NCBI RefSeq assembly: GCF_006546835.1
Contig: NZ_VICB01000013.1
Span: 186,001 to 250,000, forward strand
Source: Actinomyces johnsonii
Lineage (GTDB): Bacteria; Actinomycetota; Actinomycetes; Actinomycetales; Actinomycetaceae
Direction of reading: 5' to 3'
Length of the DNA: 64,000 nucleotides
The notes under the pieces are model-generated. The model saw only the letters and a list, made by a program, of their open reading frames with translations, made no database searches and was not told where the DNA came from. The translations under genes were made by a program, and so were the position numbers. Below are positions 32,566 through 41,881 of this stretch, piece after piece; the first letter of the stretch is position 1, and every line of letters begins with the position of its first letter.

Positions 32566-33972
32566 ATGGACCTGTTCGAGTCTGCCGGCACGGATGACGC
32601 CGGGCTCCCTGCGGATTCCCGCGCGCCCCTGGCCGTGCGGATGCGACCCCGCACGCTGGACGAGCTTCAGGGGCAGGCGCACCTGCTGACCCCCGGATCG
32701 CCTCTGCGGCGCCTTATCGAGCCATCAGAGACGACGGAGCACCCGCGCGCGGGCGCTCAGGGAAGCACCACCGCGCGACATCCGGGCGCATCCCTATCAT
32801 CCGTCATCCTGTGGGGGCCTCCCGGAACCGGGAAGACGACGCTGGCCTACCTGGTGGCGCGGGGCAGCGGGCGACGATTCGTGGAGCTGTCGGCGGTAAC
32901 CGCGGGCGTCAAGGATGTGCGCGCCGTCGTCACCGATGCCAGACGGCGCCTGGCGGCAGGGGAGGAAACGGTCCTGTTCATCGACGAGGTCCACCGCTTC
33001 TCCCGCTCCCAGCAGGACGCCCTCCTGCCCAGCGTGGAGAATCGGTGGGTCACACTCATCGCCGCCACCACGGAGAACCCGTCCTTCAGCGTCGTCTCGC
33101 CGCTCCTGTCCCGCTCCCTGCTCCTGACGCTCCACCCCTTGGGGGCGGACGACGTCGGGCGCCTGATCGATCGCGCCCTGACCGACGAGCGCGGCCTGGC
33201 CGGAGCTGCCCAGCTCAGCCAGGAGGCTCGCGAGCAGATCGTGCGCATGGCCGGCTCCGACGCCCGCAAGGCCCTCACCGTGCTGGAGGCCGCCGCAGGC
33301 ACGGTTCTGGCGCGGGAAGCGGACGCCGACTCACTGCCCCTGATCGAGGTGGCCGACGTCGAGCAGGCCGCCGATGTGGCGGCGGTGCGCTACGACCGCA
33401 CCGGCGATCAGCACTACGACGTCATCAGCGCCTTCATCAAGTCGATGCGCGGTTCCGATCCCGACGCCACCATGCACTACCTGGCACGCATGATCGCGGC
33501 CGGGGAGGACCCCCGGTATATCGCCCGACGCATCGTCATCCACGCCGCCGAGGACGTCGGTCTGGCCGATCCCGGAGTACTGTCCACTGCCGTGGCCGCG
33601 CAGCAGGCGGTCGCCATGATCGGGATGCCGGAGTCCGGCCTCATCCTGGCCGAGGCCGCGATCGCCGTGGCCACGGCCCCCAAATCCAACGCGGTCACCA
33701 TGGCCCTGAGCGAGTCGCTGGCGGACGTGAACGCAGGCAAGACCTCAGCCGTGCCCGCACACCTGCGCGACGCCCACTACACCGGGGCGGAGGGACTCGG
33801 GCACGGCAAGGGTTACCGCTACCCGCATGACTTCCCGCACGCCGTCGTCGGTCAGCAGTACCTGCCCGAGGGGCTCGAGGGCAGTCGGTACTACCGCCCC
33901 AGCGGCAACGGATTCGAGAAGCAGCTGGCCTCCCGCCTCGAGGCCGTCCGACGCATCCTTGAGGAACGGTGA
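32566..33972 (+). CDS. rarA: Replication-associated recombination protein A (AAA+ ATPase)
   Basis: 468 residues. N-terminal [16 protein letters not shown], Walker [10 protein letters not shown], Walker [11 protein letters not shown], sensor 1 [10 protein letters not shown] and arginine finger region [11 protein letters not shown] give the clamp-loader-like AAA+ core. The C-terminal MgsA/RarA tetramerisation domain ([20 protein letters not shown], then [20 protein letters not shown]) is intact. RarA acts at stalled replication forks. An insertion of about 25 residues after position 58 ([12 protein letters not shown] region) is longer than in most homologues. Confidence 0.95.
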   Translation: MDLFESAGTDDAGLPADSRAPLAVRMRPRTLDELQGQAHLLTPGSPLRRLIEPSETTEHPRAGAQGSTTARHPGASLSSVILWGPPGTGKTTLAYLVARGSGRRFVELSAVTAGVKDVRAVVTDARRRLAAGEETVLFIDEVHRFSRSQQDALLPSVENRWVTLIAATTENPSFSVVSPLLSRSLLLTLHPLGADDVGRLIDRALTDERGLAGAAQLSQEAREQIVRMAGSDARKALTVLEAAAGTVLAREADADSLPLIEVADVEQAADVAAVRYDRTGDQHYDVISAFIKSMRGSDPDATMHYLARMIAAGEDPRYIARRIVIHAAEDVGLADPGVLSTAVAAQQAVAMIGMPESGLILAEAAIAVATAPKSNAVTMALSESLADVNAGKTSAVPAHLRDAHYTGAEGLGHGKGYRYPHDFPHAVVGQQYLPEGLEGSRYYRPSGNGFEKQLASRLEAVRRILEER

Positions 33973-34237
33973 CGATGATGGCCCCGCCCAGGATTGAAGC
34001 GGGAGCGGGACAGGGTTGAGGACCGCCTCACACCAGGCGATTTCGACATGGGTTTTCGCTGACGAGCACGCTACAGTTCTCGAGTTGTCCACATCGAAGA
34101 TGATCGGCGGCGCCTACCGGTACCACCGTTCGATGACGATGCAGACCTCCTGGGGTCCCGGCCCGAACCGCGGCTGACCCCGCGCCGTCGGCACCGGCCC
34201 ACGGCGTGCGACCACCAATCCGACAGGAAAGAAACAC

Positions 34238-34861
34238 ATGAGCTCTTCACGCTCCCGCCGTCAGGTGCGCCTGTCTCGCGCCCTTGGCATCCCGCTGACC
34301 CCCAAGGCCGTGCGCTACTTCGAGCGCCGTCCCTACGGTCCCGGCGAGCACGGCCGCGCCCGCCGCCGCACCGAGTCCGACTACGCCGTCCGCCTCAAGG
34401 AGAAGCAGCGCCTGCGCGCCCAGTACGGCATCCGCGAGGCTCAGCTCCAGCGCGTCTTCGAGGAGGCCCGTCGCGGCCAGGGCCTGACTGGTGAGTCTCT
34501 CGTCGAGCTGCTCGAGATGCGTCTGGACGCCCTCGTCCTGCGCTCCGGGATCGCCCGTACTATCGCCCAGGCCCGCCAGGACGTGGTCCACCGCCACATC
34601 CTCGTCGACGGCAAGGTCGTAGACCGTCCCTCCTATCGCGTCAAGCCCGGCCAGACCATCCAGGTCCGCCCGCGCTCCCAGGTGATGGTGCCCTTCCAGG
34701 TCGCCGCCGCCGGTGCCCACCGCGACGTGCTGCCCCCCGTCCCGGACTACCTCAACGTGGACCTCGAGAAGCTCTCTGCCACGCTGGTGCGCCGTCCCAA
34801 GCGCGACGAGGTTCCCGTGACCTGCGACGTGCAGATGGTCGTCGAGTACTACTCGCGCTGA
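34238..34861 (+). CDS. rpsD: 30S ribosomal protein S4
   Basis: 207 residues. Typical S4 N-terminus (SRRQVRLSRALGIPLTPKAVRYFERRPYGPGEHGRAR, read as two parts), then the S4 RNA-binding fold (RLDALVLRSGIARTIAQARQ, HILVDGKVVDRPSYRV). It nucleates 30S assembly and represses its own mRNA in many bacteria. The N-terminal zinc-ribbon cysteines of the C+ form are missing, so this is a zinc-free C- type. It is monocistronic, away from rpoA, as in many actinobacteria. AGGAAAG lies before the ATG; a TACAGT -10 candidate is at 34072-34077, leaving a leader of about 155 bases that could hold an S4 binding structure. Confidence 0.96.
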   Translation: MSSSRSRRQVRLSRALGIPLTPKAVRYFERRPYGPGEHGRARRRTESDYAVRLKEKQRLRAQYGIREAQLQRVFEEARRGQGLTGESLVELLEMRLDALVLRSGIARTIAQARQDVVHRHILVDGKVVDRPSYRVKPGQTIQVRPRSQVMVPFQVAAAGAHRDVLPPVPDYLNVDLEKLSATLVRRPKRDEVPVTCDVQMVVEYYSR

Positions 34862-34878
34862 CGCCTGTACTTCATCTG

Positions 34879-34925
34879 ACGCCGGGGCGCCCCGGACCCA
34901 TCGGAGGTTCGGGGCGCCCCGGCGT
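34879..34925 (+). terminator. Terminator hairpin after rpsD
   Basis: A perfect 16-bp GC-rich stem (34879-34894 with 34910-34925) with a 15-base loop, 17 bases after the rpsD stop. Confidence 0.75.
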
Positions 34926-35092
34926 GGGAGTAGGCTCGCCTGTAGCAATCCGACCGGCTCGCACGTCGTACGGCCACCTGGAAACCAACTGGATACCAGT
35001 CCCGCCGGTCGACCACACCACACTATCCACACGCCCCGGTGCAAGGCCCCAGCGCCGAGCGCCCGGGCACCCCTCGAACAGATGAGGACCCC

Positions 35093-37804
35093 ATGCGCAC
35101 ATCCGAGATCCGCCGCCGCTGGCTCGACTACTTCGCCGCGAACGAGCACGAGATCCGTCCCTCGGTCTCTCTGGTGTCCCCCGAGCCCTCCATCCTGTTC
35201 ACCGTGGCCGGCATGGTGCCCTTCATCCCCTACATCCTGGGCACGGAGGAGGCCCCCTGGCCCCGAGCCGCCTCGGTGCAGAAGTGCATCCGCACCAATG
35301 ACATCGACAACGTCGGCATCACCACGCGCCACGGCACCTTCTTTCAGATGAACGGCAACTTCTCCTTCGGCGACTACTTCAAGGAGGGGGCCATCTCCTA
35401 CGCCTGGGGCCTGCTGACCGGCAGTCGTGAGGAGGGTGGCTACGGCCTGGACGGGGACCGGCTGTGGATGACGATCTGGGAGGAGGACCAGGTCTCCTTC
35501 GACTACTGGACCCGCGAGATCGGGGTGCCCGCCGAGCGGATCCAACTGCTTCCCTTCAAGGACATCTCCTGGTCGACCGGGCAGCCCGGACCGGCCGGCT
35601 CCTGCTGCGAGATCCACTACGACCGCGGCCCCGCCTACGGACCCGACGGCGGCCCTGCCGTCGACACGCAGGGCGACCGCTTCCTGGAGATCTGGAACCT
35701 CGTCTTCGACGAGTTCCTGCGCGGAGAGGGCAAGGGGCACGACTTCAAGCTCCTGGGCAAGCTCGACCAGACGGCCATCGACACCGGTGCCGGCCTGGAG
35801 CGCCTCGCCTTCATCATGCAGGACAAGCCCAACATGTACGAGATCGACGAGGTCCTCCCCGTCATCAGGGCCGCCGAGGAGCTCTCCGGCAAGGCCTACG
35901 GCCGGGGCACCGCCGGCCCCGAGGCCGGTGACGCCTACCACGACGACGTGCGCATGCGGATCGTGGCCGACCACGTGCGTTCGGCGCTCATGCTCATCTC
36001 CGACGGCGTGCGCCCCGGCAACGACGGACGCGGTTACGTCCTGCGCCGACTCATCCGCCGGGCCGTTCGCTCCATGCGTCTGCTCGGTGTGGACGATGCC
36101 GCGATGCCCACCCTGCTGACCGCCTCCAAGGACGCCATGAAGGCCTCCTACCCCGAGCTGGAAACCGGCTGGCGCACCATCTCCGAGGTCGCCTACGGCG
36201 AGGAGGACGCCTTCCGGCGCACCTTGGCCGCGGGCACCACGATCCTGGACACCGCGGTGGCCGCGGCCAAGAAGAACACAGGTGGGACCGGACGCCCCCT
36301 GGTGTCCGGCAAGAGCGCCTTCGAGCTGCACGACACCTACGGATTCCCCATCGACCTCACCTTGGAGATGGCGGCCGAGCAGGGGGTCGATGTCGATGAG
36401 AGCGCCTTCCGCAGCCTCATGAATGAGCAGAAGGAACGCGCCCGGGCCGACGCGCGCGCCAAGAAGACCGGACACGCCGACATCCGCGTCTTCAGAGAGC
36501 TGGAAAAGGAGATGGGCGGCGGCTCGACTTTCCTGGGCTACACCGACTCCTCCGCCGAGGCCGTCGTCACCGGGGTGCTCGTCGACGGCGTCCCGCAGAG
36601 CGTTGTCACCGCCCCGGCGGAGGTCGAGGTCGTCCTGGACCGGACCCCCTTCTGGGCCGAGATGGGCGGCCAGCTCGCCGACCAGGGCACGATCCGACTG
36701 GCCGACGGGGGCACCGTCGAAGTCAACGACGTCCAGGCTCCCGTCAAGGGCCTGCACGTCCACCGCGGCAGCCTGACCGAGGGCACGATCGCGGTGGGGG
36801 AGAAGGCCTTCGCCCAGATCGATACGGCCCGCCGCCTGGCGATCGCGCGCGCCCACACCTCCACCCACATGGTGCACAAGGCGCTCCATGAGATCGTCTC
36901 CGACAACGCCACCCAGGCGGGCAGCGAGAACTCCCCCTCCCGCCTGCGATTCGACTTCCGCCACGGCTCGGCCCTGGTCGGTGATCAGGTGACCGGCATC
37001 GAGGAGCGGGTCAACGCCAAGCTCTCCGAGGACCTGGCCGTCACCGACGAGGTCATGGACATCGACGCCGCCCGGGCTGCGGGTGCCATGGCCCTGTTCG
37101 GGGAGAAGTACGGAAAGAAGGTGAGGGTCGTCTCCATCGGCGGTGACTGGTCCAAGGAGCTGTGCGCCGGTACCCACGTACCGACTACGGGCCATATCGG
37201 CCGCATCGCGGTTGTGGGCGAGTCCTCGATCGGCTCGGGCGTGCGCCGCATCGACGCCCTCGTCGGCGACGGCGCCTATGGCTACCAGGCCAAGGAGCAC
37301 GCGCTGGTCTCCCAGCTCTCCACGTTGGTCGGGGGCCGTCCCGAGGACCTGCCCGAGCGCGTCGAGGGGCTCATGACGCGCCTGAAGGACGCCGAGAAGC
37401 GCCTGGCAGCGGCCGAGCAGGCCGCCCTGTCGGCGCGCACCGCCGGCATCGTCTCCGACGCCGCCCGCCTGGGCGAGGTCCGGCTCGCCTCGGCCAACCT
37501 CGGCTCCGTCGGCTCCGCCGACGCCGTCCGTTCTCTGGCCCTGGACGCCCGCAGCCGGCTCGGCGACTCCGAGCCCGCCGTCGTCGCCGTCGGCGCAGTC
37601 CTGAACTCGCGCCCGGTGGTGGTGGTGGCCACCAACCCCGCCGCCCGAGACAAGGGCGTTCGCGCCGGAGCACTGGTGCGCACCGCGGCCCAGATACTGG
37701 GCGGAGGCGGAGGCGGCAAGGACGACCTGGCTCAGGGAGGCGGGCAGAACCCCGACGCCCTAGACGAGGCGCTGCGCGCCGTCGCCGACCAGCTCCGGGC
37801 CTGA
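35093..37804 (+). CDS. alaS: Alanyl-tRNA synthetase
   Basis: 903 residues from the ATG at 35093 (GAGGA about 8 bases upstream), close to the usual AlaRS length. Order: class II catalytic core (SEIRRRWLDYFAANEHEIRP, SVQKCIRTNDIDNVG), the tRNA-recognition helical part, the editing domain with zinc ligands in HTSTHMVHKALH and CAGTH, and the C-terminal coiled-coil/C-Ala domain ending in GGGGGGKDDLAQGGG. It charges tRNA-Ala and clears Ser/Gly mischarges. It heads a long run of codirectional genes through aroE. Confidence 0.96.
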   Translation: MRTSEIRRRWLDYFAANEHEIRPSVSLVSPEPSILFTVAGMVPFIPYILGTEEAPWPRAASVQKCIRTNDIDNVGITTRHGTFFQMNGNFSFGDYFKEGAISYAWGLLTGSREEGGYGLDGDRLWMTIWEEDQVSFDYWTREIGVPAERIQLLPFKDISWSTGQPGPAGSCCEIHYDRGPAYGPDGGPAVDTQGDRFLEIWNLVFDEFLRGEGKGHDFKLLGKLDQTAIDTGAGLERLAFIMQDKPNMYEIDEVLPVIRAAEELSGKAYGRGTAGPEAGDAYHDDVRMRIVADHVRSALMLISDGVRPGNDGRGYVLRRLIRRAVRSMRLLGVDDAAMPTLLTASKDAMKASYPELETGWRTISEVAYGEEDAFRRTLAAGTTILDTAVAAAKKNTGGTGRPLVSGKSAFELHDTYGFPIDLTLEMAAEQGVDVDESAFRSLMNEQKERARADARAKKTGHADIRVFRELEKEMGGGSTFLGYTDSSAEAVVTGVLVDGVPQSVVTAPAEVEVVLDRTPFWAEMGGQLADQGTIRLADGGTVEVNDVQAPVKGLHVHRGSLTEGTIAVGEKAFAQIDTARRLAIARAHTSTHMVHKALHEIVSDNATQAGSENSPSRLRFDFRHGSALVGDQVTGIEERVNAKLSEDLAVTDEVMDIDAARAAGAMALFGEKYGKKVRVVSIGGDWSKELCAGTHVPTTGHIGRIAVVGESSIGSGVRRIDALVGDGAYGYQAKEHALVSQLSTLVGGRPEDLPERVEGLMTRLKDAEKRLAAAEQAALSARTAGIVSDAARLGEVRLASANLGSVGSADAVRSLALDARSRLGDSEPAVVAVGAVLNSRPVVVVATNPAARDKGVRAGALVRTAAQILGGGGGGKDDLAQGGGQNPDALDEALRAVADQLRA

Positions 37805-37841
37805 TCCGGCGATCCGACTCCAGACTGCCGTAGCAGATCAC

Positions 37842-38357
37842 GTGACAGACTCATCGGCTCATCCGGATGCCGGGGGACTGCGCCCCGGAGTACGACTCGC
37901 CTTCGACGTCGGGAAGGCGCGTATTGGTGTCGCGCGTTGCGATCAGGACGCGATTCTGTCGGTTCCTGTGGTAACTCTCAGGCGAGACCGTTATGGTGCT
38001 GATCTCGACGAGGCCGTTGACCTCGTCGATGAGTACGGTGCCTTCGAGGTGATCGTCGGCCTGCCCAAGCACTTGGGCGGCGGCAGCTCGAGCTCGACTA
38101 GGGACGCCCGCAGGTGGGCCCGGGACCTGGCGAGCCGTCTGCCGTCGAAGGTGTGCGTCCGGCTGGTCGATGAGCGGCTCACCACCGTCACTGCTCACCG
38201 GGAACTGCATGCGGCCGGCCTGAAGGAGAGGAGCTTTCGCGGTATCGTCGACCAAGCGGCCGCGGTCGTCATCCTTGAGCAGGCCATCACCACCGAGCGA
38301 ATGTCCGGGGTGCCGGCCGGTGAGCGAGTCCACCCGATCAAGAGAGGCAGAGCGTGA
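37842..38357 (+). CDS. ruvX: RuvX/YqgF-family nuclease (Holliday junction resolvase-like)
   Basis: 171 residues, GTG start. An RNase-H-like fold with AFDVGKARIGVARCD, VIVGLPKHLGGGSSSSTRDAR and VRLVDERLTTVTAH; the acidic residues of the YqgF active site are present. The family processes Holliday junctions and 16S rRNA 5' ends. Its position between alaS and mltG is the classic actinobacterial order. It overlaps mltG by GTGA. Confidence 0.93.
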   Translation: MTDSSAHPDAGGLRPGVRLAFDVGKARIGVARCDQDAILSVPVVTLRRDRYGADLDEAVDLVDEYGAFEVIVGLPKHLGGGSSSSTRDARRWARDLASRLPSKVCVRLVDERLTTVTAHRELHAAGLKERSFRGIVDQAAAVVILEQAITTERMSGVPAGERVHPIKRGRA

Positions 38358-39562
38358 GCCACGACGATTTCTTCGCCGAGCTCGGCATCCAGCGCGACGA
38401 AGATGCTGGTGACGCCACAGAGAAGCCCAAAAGCCGCAAGCAGCGGCGCATGGAGAAGGTCGAGCGCCGTCAGCGCAAGCGGCGCCGGCACGGGCTGACG
38501 AGCCTCGTCATCGTCATCACCCTCGTGGCCGTCGGCGTCCTGGGCTACAAGGCCATCGGAATCATGCGTGACGCCTCCGCCCAGGCCACTCACGCTGACG
38601 ACTACCGCGGCAATGGCGAGGGCGAGGTCACGGTGACGATTCCGGAGGGGGCCTCCGGACTGGATATCGGCGACATCCTCCAGGAGAAGGGCGTCGTCGC
38701 CTCCGGCAAGGCCTTCACCAACGCGGCCAAGAACAACCCGAAGGGCAATACAATCCAGCCGGGCACCTACAAGCTCAAGAAGAAGATGTCCGCCAACGCC
38801 GCGCTACAGGCTCTGCTCGATCCCGAGACCAAGGGCGACCACACCCTGACGGTCTCAGCCGGCAACACCAAGGACATCATCAAAGACCGGCTCAAGCAGG
38901 TCAGCAACTTCACCGATGAGCAGATCGAGGCCGCCTACGCCGACACCGCCGCCATCGGCCTGCCGGCTGAGGCAGGCGGCAACGTCGAAGGCTGGCTCGC
39001 CCCGGGGACCTACGACGTCACGGAGAACGCGACTCCTACCGACCTGGTCAAGCAGATGGTCTCCCGGACCATGACCCAGCTCAGCAATCTCAAGGTTCCC
39101 AAGGAGAACTATCACGTCGTCCTGACCAAGGCCTCCATCGTCGAGCGCGAGGTCCCGCCGAAGTACTACGGGCAGGCGGCCCGGGTCATCGAGAACCGCC
39201 TGGCGCAGGTCGACGGGGAGACTCAGGGAAAGCTCCAGATGGACTCCACGGTGCTCTACGGCCTGGGGCGCAGTGGCGGGATCCCGGCACCGGAGGAGGC
39301 GACCGATCCCAATAACCAGTACAACACCTACGTGCACCCGGGGCTACCGCCCGGCCCCATCGGCAGTCCCAGCGAGGATGCCATCAAGGCCGTGCTCAAC
39401 CCACCGGCCGGAAGCTGGCTCTACTTCGTGACGGTCAACCTCGACACCGGTGAGACCCTGTTCTCCTCCACGAGCGAGGAGCAGGCCGCCAACACCAAGA
39501 AGCTCAACGATTACTGCGCGAAGAACAAGGATACGTGCAACGGGGGTAAGAAGAGTGGCTGA
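38354..39562 (+). CDS. mltG: Endolytic murein transglycosylase (YceG)
   Basis: 402 residues. A basic 50-residue cytosolic start is followed by one membrane helix (LTSLVIVITLVAVGVLGYKA), a LysM-like subdomain (VTVTIPEGASGLDIGDIL) and the YceG catalytic domain. KASIVEREV holds the catalytic glutamate; SPYNTY-like NQYNTYVHPGLPPGPIGSP is conserved. It cuts nascent glycan strands to set their length. GTG start overlaps ruvX and the end overlaps aroE by 8 bases, so the three are translated together. Confidence 0.94.
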   Translation: MSHDDFFAELGIQRDEDAGDATEKPKSRKQRRMEKVERRQRKRRRHGLTSLVIVITLVAVGVLGYKAIGIMRDASAQATHADDYRGNGEGEVTVTIPEGASGLDIGDILQEKGVVASGKAFTNAAKNNPKGNTIQPGTYKLKKKMSANAALQALLDPETKGDHTLTVSAGNTKDIIKDRLKQVSNFTDEQIEAAYADTAAIGLPAEAGGNVEGWLAPGTYDVTENATPTDLVKQMVSRTMTQLSNLKVPKENYHVVLTKASIVEREVPPKYYGQAARVIENRLAQVDGETQGKLQMDSTVLYGLGRSGGIPAPEEATDPNNQYNTYVHPGLPPGPIGSPSEDAIKAVLNPPAGSWLYFVTVNLDTGETLFSSTSEEQAANTKKLNDYCAKNKDTCNGGKKSG

Positions 39563-40514
39563 CGCGGTCGGCGCAGCGGCCCGATGGCGCTCCGCCGTCA
39601 TCGGTCGGCCGGTGAACCACTCGTTGTCTCCCGTCCTGCATCGGGCCGCCTACGCAGGACTGGGCCTGAGCGATTGGCGCTACGAGCGCCGCGAGACGGC
39701 CCCCGAGGAACTGCCCGCCCTGCTTTGCGAGATGGCGGCCCCGGTGGAGGCCGAACCCGTCTGGACGGGTCTGAGTGTCACGATGCCCCACAAGCAGGCG
39801 ATTCTGGCGCACCTGGACGTCGTCGATCCCCTGGCCGAGGCCGTCGGCGCGGTCAACACTGTGGTCGTCCAGCGCAGCGGCGAGGGAAAGGCGCTCCTGG
39901 CGGGTTTCAACACCGATGTCGCCGGCATCGTTGGCGCGCTCCGGGAGACCGGAGGTCCGGTGGTCAACCGCGTCCGTGCCGGTGGCGCCGTCGTTCTCGG
40001 GTCGGGCGCCACCGCCTGTTCGGCCCTGGCTGCGCTCGGCGAGCTCGGAGCAGGCCATATCACCGTCGCGGCACGCCGCCATGCCGGCCCTGGGCGGGCG
40101 CTCAGCGCCGCGCACCGCATGGGGCTGGACATCGAGGCCCTCACCTGGAAGCCGGCCGACCCGGCCTCCAATGCCGAGGTGGCGCGGCACCTGGCCGCGG
40201 CCGACGTCGTCGTCTCCACTCTCCCCGCGGGGGCGGCGGACCCCTTAGCCGCTGTTCTCGACGAGGCCGTGGGTCCCGCGGGCGGAACCCGTCCGGGAGC
40301 CGTCATGCTCGATGTTGTCTACGCTCCCTGGCCCACCCCCATCGCCGAGGCCTGGGAGCGCGGCGGGGGAGCCGTCGCCCCGGGATGGCTCATGCTCCTG
40401 CACCAGGCCGCGCCCCAGGTCCGGCTCATGACCGGACGGCAACCCGACACCGGAGTCATGCGCGCCGCGCTCCTGCCGGCCCTGGCGACGCCGTCGGCCA
40501 CCAACGCCGACTGA
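39555..40514 (+). CDS. aroE: Shikimate dehydrogenase
   Basis: 319 residues from the GTG at 39555, which overlaps the mltG stop. VIGRPVNHSLSPVLHRAAY (shikimate-binding serines), VTMPHK (catalytic lysine), GAVNT and NTD are present, then a Rossmann domain with VLGSGATACSALAAL binding NADP(H). It reduces 3-dehydroshikimate. An in-frame extension into mltG to 39450 is not credible. It leads into aroC through a weak hairpin. Confidence 0.93.
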   Translation: MADAVGAAARWRSAVIGRPVNHSLSPVLHRAAYAGLGLSDWRYERRETAPEELPALLCEMAAPVEAEPVWTGLSVTMPHKQAILAHLDVVDPLAEAVGAVNTVVVQRSGEGKALLAGFNTDVAGIVGALRETGGPVVNRVRAGGAVVLGSGATACSALAALGELGAGHITVAARRHAGPGRALSAAHRMGLDIEALTWKPADPASNAEVARHLAAADVVVSTLPAGAADPLAAVLDEAVGPAGGTRPGAVMLDVVYAPWPTPIAEAWERGGGAVAPGWLMLLHQAAPQVRLMTGRQPDTGVMRAALLPALATPSATNAD

Positions 40515-40521
40515 CTCGCAC

Positions 40522-40544
40522 CCCTCCTGACGATCCGAGGAGGG
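40522..40544 (+). terminator. Small hairpin between aroE and aroC
   Basis: A 7-bp stem CCCTCCT/AGGAGGG with a 9-base loop, just after the aroE stop. It could be a weak or partial terminator separating alaS-aroE from aroC-nusB. Confidence 0.35.
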
Positions 40545-40583
40545 ACGCCGGAGACGCCATGGGCGTGTGAGAGTATCTGTCTC

Positions 40584-41804
40584 ATGCTTCGATGGATGAC
40601 GGCCGGGGAGTCCCACGGCGAGGCTTTGACCGCGGTGATGGAGGGTGTGCCCGCAGGCGTGCGGATTACCAGTGAGGACATCAGGGCAGCGCTGGCACGT
40701 AGGCGTTTGGGGCACGGGCGTGGCGCCCGCCAGTCCTTCGAGCGCGATGAGCTGCGGGTCCTTGGCGGGATCCGCCACGGCAGCACCATCGGAAGCCCGA
40801 TCGCGCTGCAGATCGGCAACTCGGAATGGCCCAAGTGGTCCACGGTCATGAGCGCTGATCCCGTCGATCCTCGCGACCTGCTCATCGACGCCGGTACCGG
40901 CGACGAGCGCGAGATCGCCCGCAACCGTCCCCTGACCCGTCCTCGGCCCGGACATGCCGACCTGTCCGGCATGCTCAAGTACGATCTGGATGATGCCCGT
41001 CCGGTCCTGGAGCGGGCCTCCGCCCGTGAGACGGCCGCCCGGGTCGCGCTGGGAGCGCTGGCCGAGGCCGTCCTGGCCCAGGTCGCCGACATCGGGCTGG
41101 TCAGCCACGTCGTACGGATCGGCTCCGTCGTCCTGCCCGACGACGTTCCCCCACCGACCGCCCGGGACACCGAGCGTCTGGACACCGACCCGGTGCGCTG
41201 CACCGACTCCGCCACCAGCGCCGCCATGGTCGCCGAGATTGACGCCGCCAAGAAGGATGGGGACACGCTCGGCGGCGTCGTCGAGGTCGTTGCCACGGGT
41301 GTCCCGGTGGGGCTGGGCACCCACGTTTGTGCCGACCGCCGGCTCGACGCCCGGCTGGCGGGTGCGCTCATGGGCATTCAGGCCGTCAAGGGCGTCGAGA
41401 TCGGTGACGGCTTCGCCGAGGCGGCTCGGCGCGGTTCGGCCGCGCACGACGAGATCCTCTCAGTGCGCGGTGGTGAGGTCGCACGTGCCACCAACCGTGC
41501 CGGCGGCATCGAAGGAGGTATCTCCAACGGCTCCGAGATCCGGGTGCGAGCCGCTTTCAAACCGATCTCGACGGTGCCCAGGGCCCTGCGCACCATCGAC
41601 CTGACCACCGGCGAGGCCGCCACCGGGCTGCATCAGCGCTCCGACGTGTGCGCCGTCGTCCCCGGTGCGGTCATCGCCCAGGCCATGACCGCACTGGTCC
41701 TGGCCGATCTCCTGCTGGACAAGACCGGCGGCGACTCGGTGGCCGAGGCCAGGGGCAATCTTCAGGCCTACCTGACCCGACTCGCCGAGAGGACGCAGTG
41801 GTGA
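40584..41804 (+). CDS. aroC: Chorismate synthase
   Basis: 406 residues. Signatures: [10 protein letters not shown] near the N-terminus, [28 protein letters not shown] and the late [18 protein letters not shown]. It converts EPSP to chorismate with reduced FMN. A GAGTAT box 7 bases before the ATG may make it leaderless. Its stop overlaps by GTGA a 26-codon ORF leading to aroKB. Confidence 0.96.
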   Translation: MLRWMTAGESHGEALTAVMEGVPAGVRITSEDIRAALARRRLGHGRGARQSFERDELRVLGGIRHGSTIGSPIALQIGNSEWPKWSTVMSADPVDPRDLLIDAGTGDEREIARNRPLTRPRPGHADLSGMLKYDLDDARPVLERASARETAARVALGALAEAVLAQVADIGLVSHVVRIGSVVLPDDVPPPTARDTERLDTDPVRCTDSATSAAMVAEIDAAKKDGDTLGGVVEVVATGVPVGLGTHVCADRRLDARLAGALMGIQAVKGVEIGDGFAEAARRGSAAHDEILSVRGGEVARATNRAGGIEGGISNGSEIRVRAAFKPISTVPRALRTIDLTTGEAATGLHQRSDVCAVVPGAVIAQAMTALVLADLLLDKTGGDSVAEARGNLQAYLTRLAERTQW

Positions 41805-41881
41805 ACCGGGTGATGAGTCGGCCGGTCAGGGCGATACTGGTGTCGACGCTGAACTCAACGGTGAGGGAGACACGATCATGA
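41801..41881 (+). CDS. Possible 26-codon bridging ORF between aroC and aroKB
   Basis: GTG at 41801 overlaps the aroC stop (GTGA), and the TGA at 41879-41881 overlaps the aroKB ATG (ATGA). The peptide reads [13 protein letters not shown] and so on, basic, with no recognisable domain. If translated it would carry ribosomes across the 73-base gap. It may be chance: aroKB has a fair AGGGAG site of its own. Confidence 0.3.
   Translation: MNRVMSRPVRAILVSTLNSTVRETRS

Noticed and set aside
34247-37300. Very long open frame on the minus strand opposite rpsD and alaS
   Set aside because: It is a by-product of GC-rich third positions in the real genes; the protein is Gly/Val/Asp-biased with no recognisable domain.
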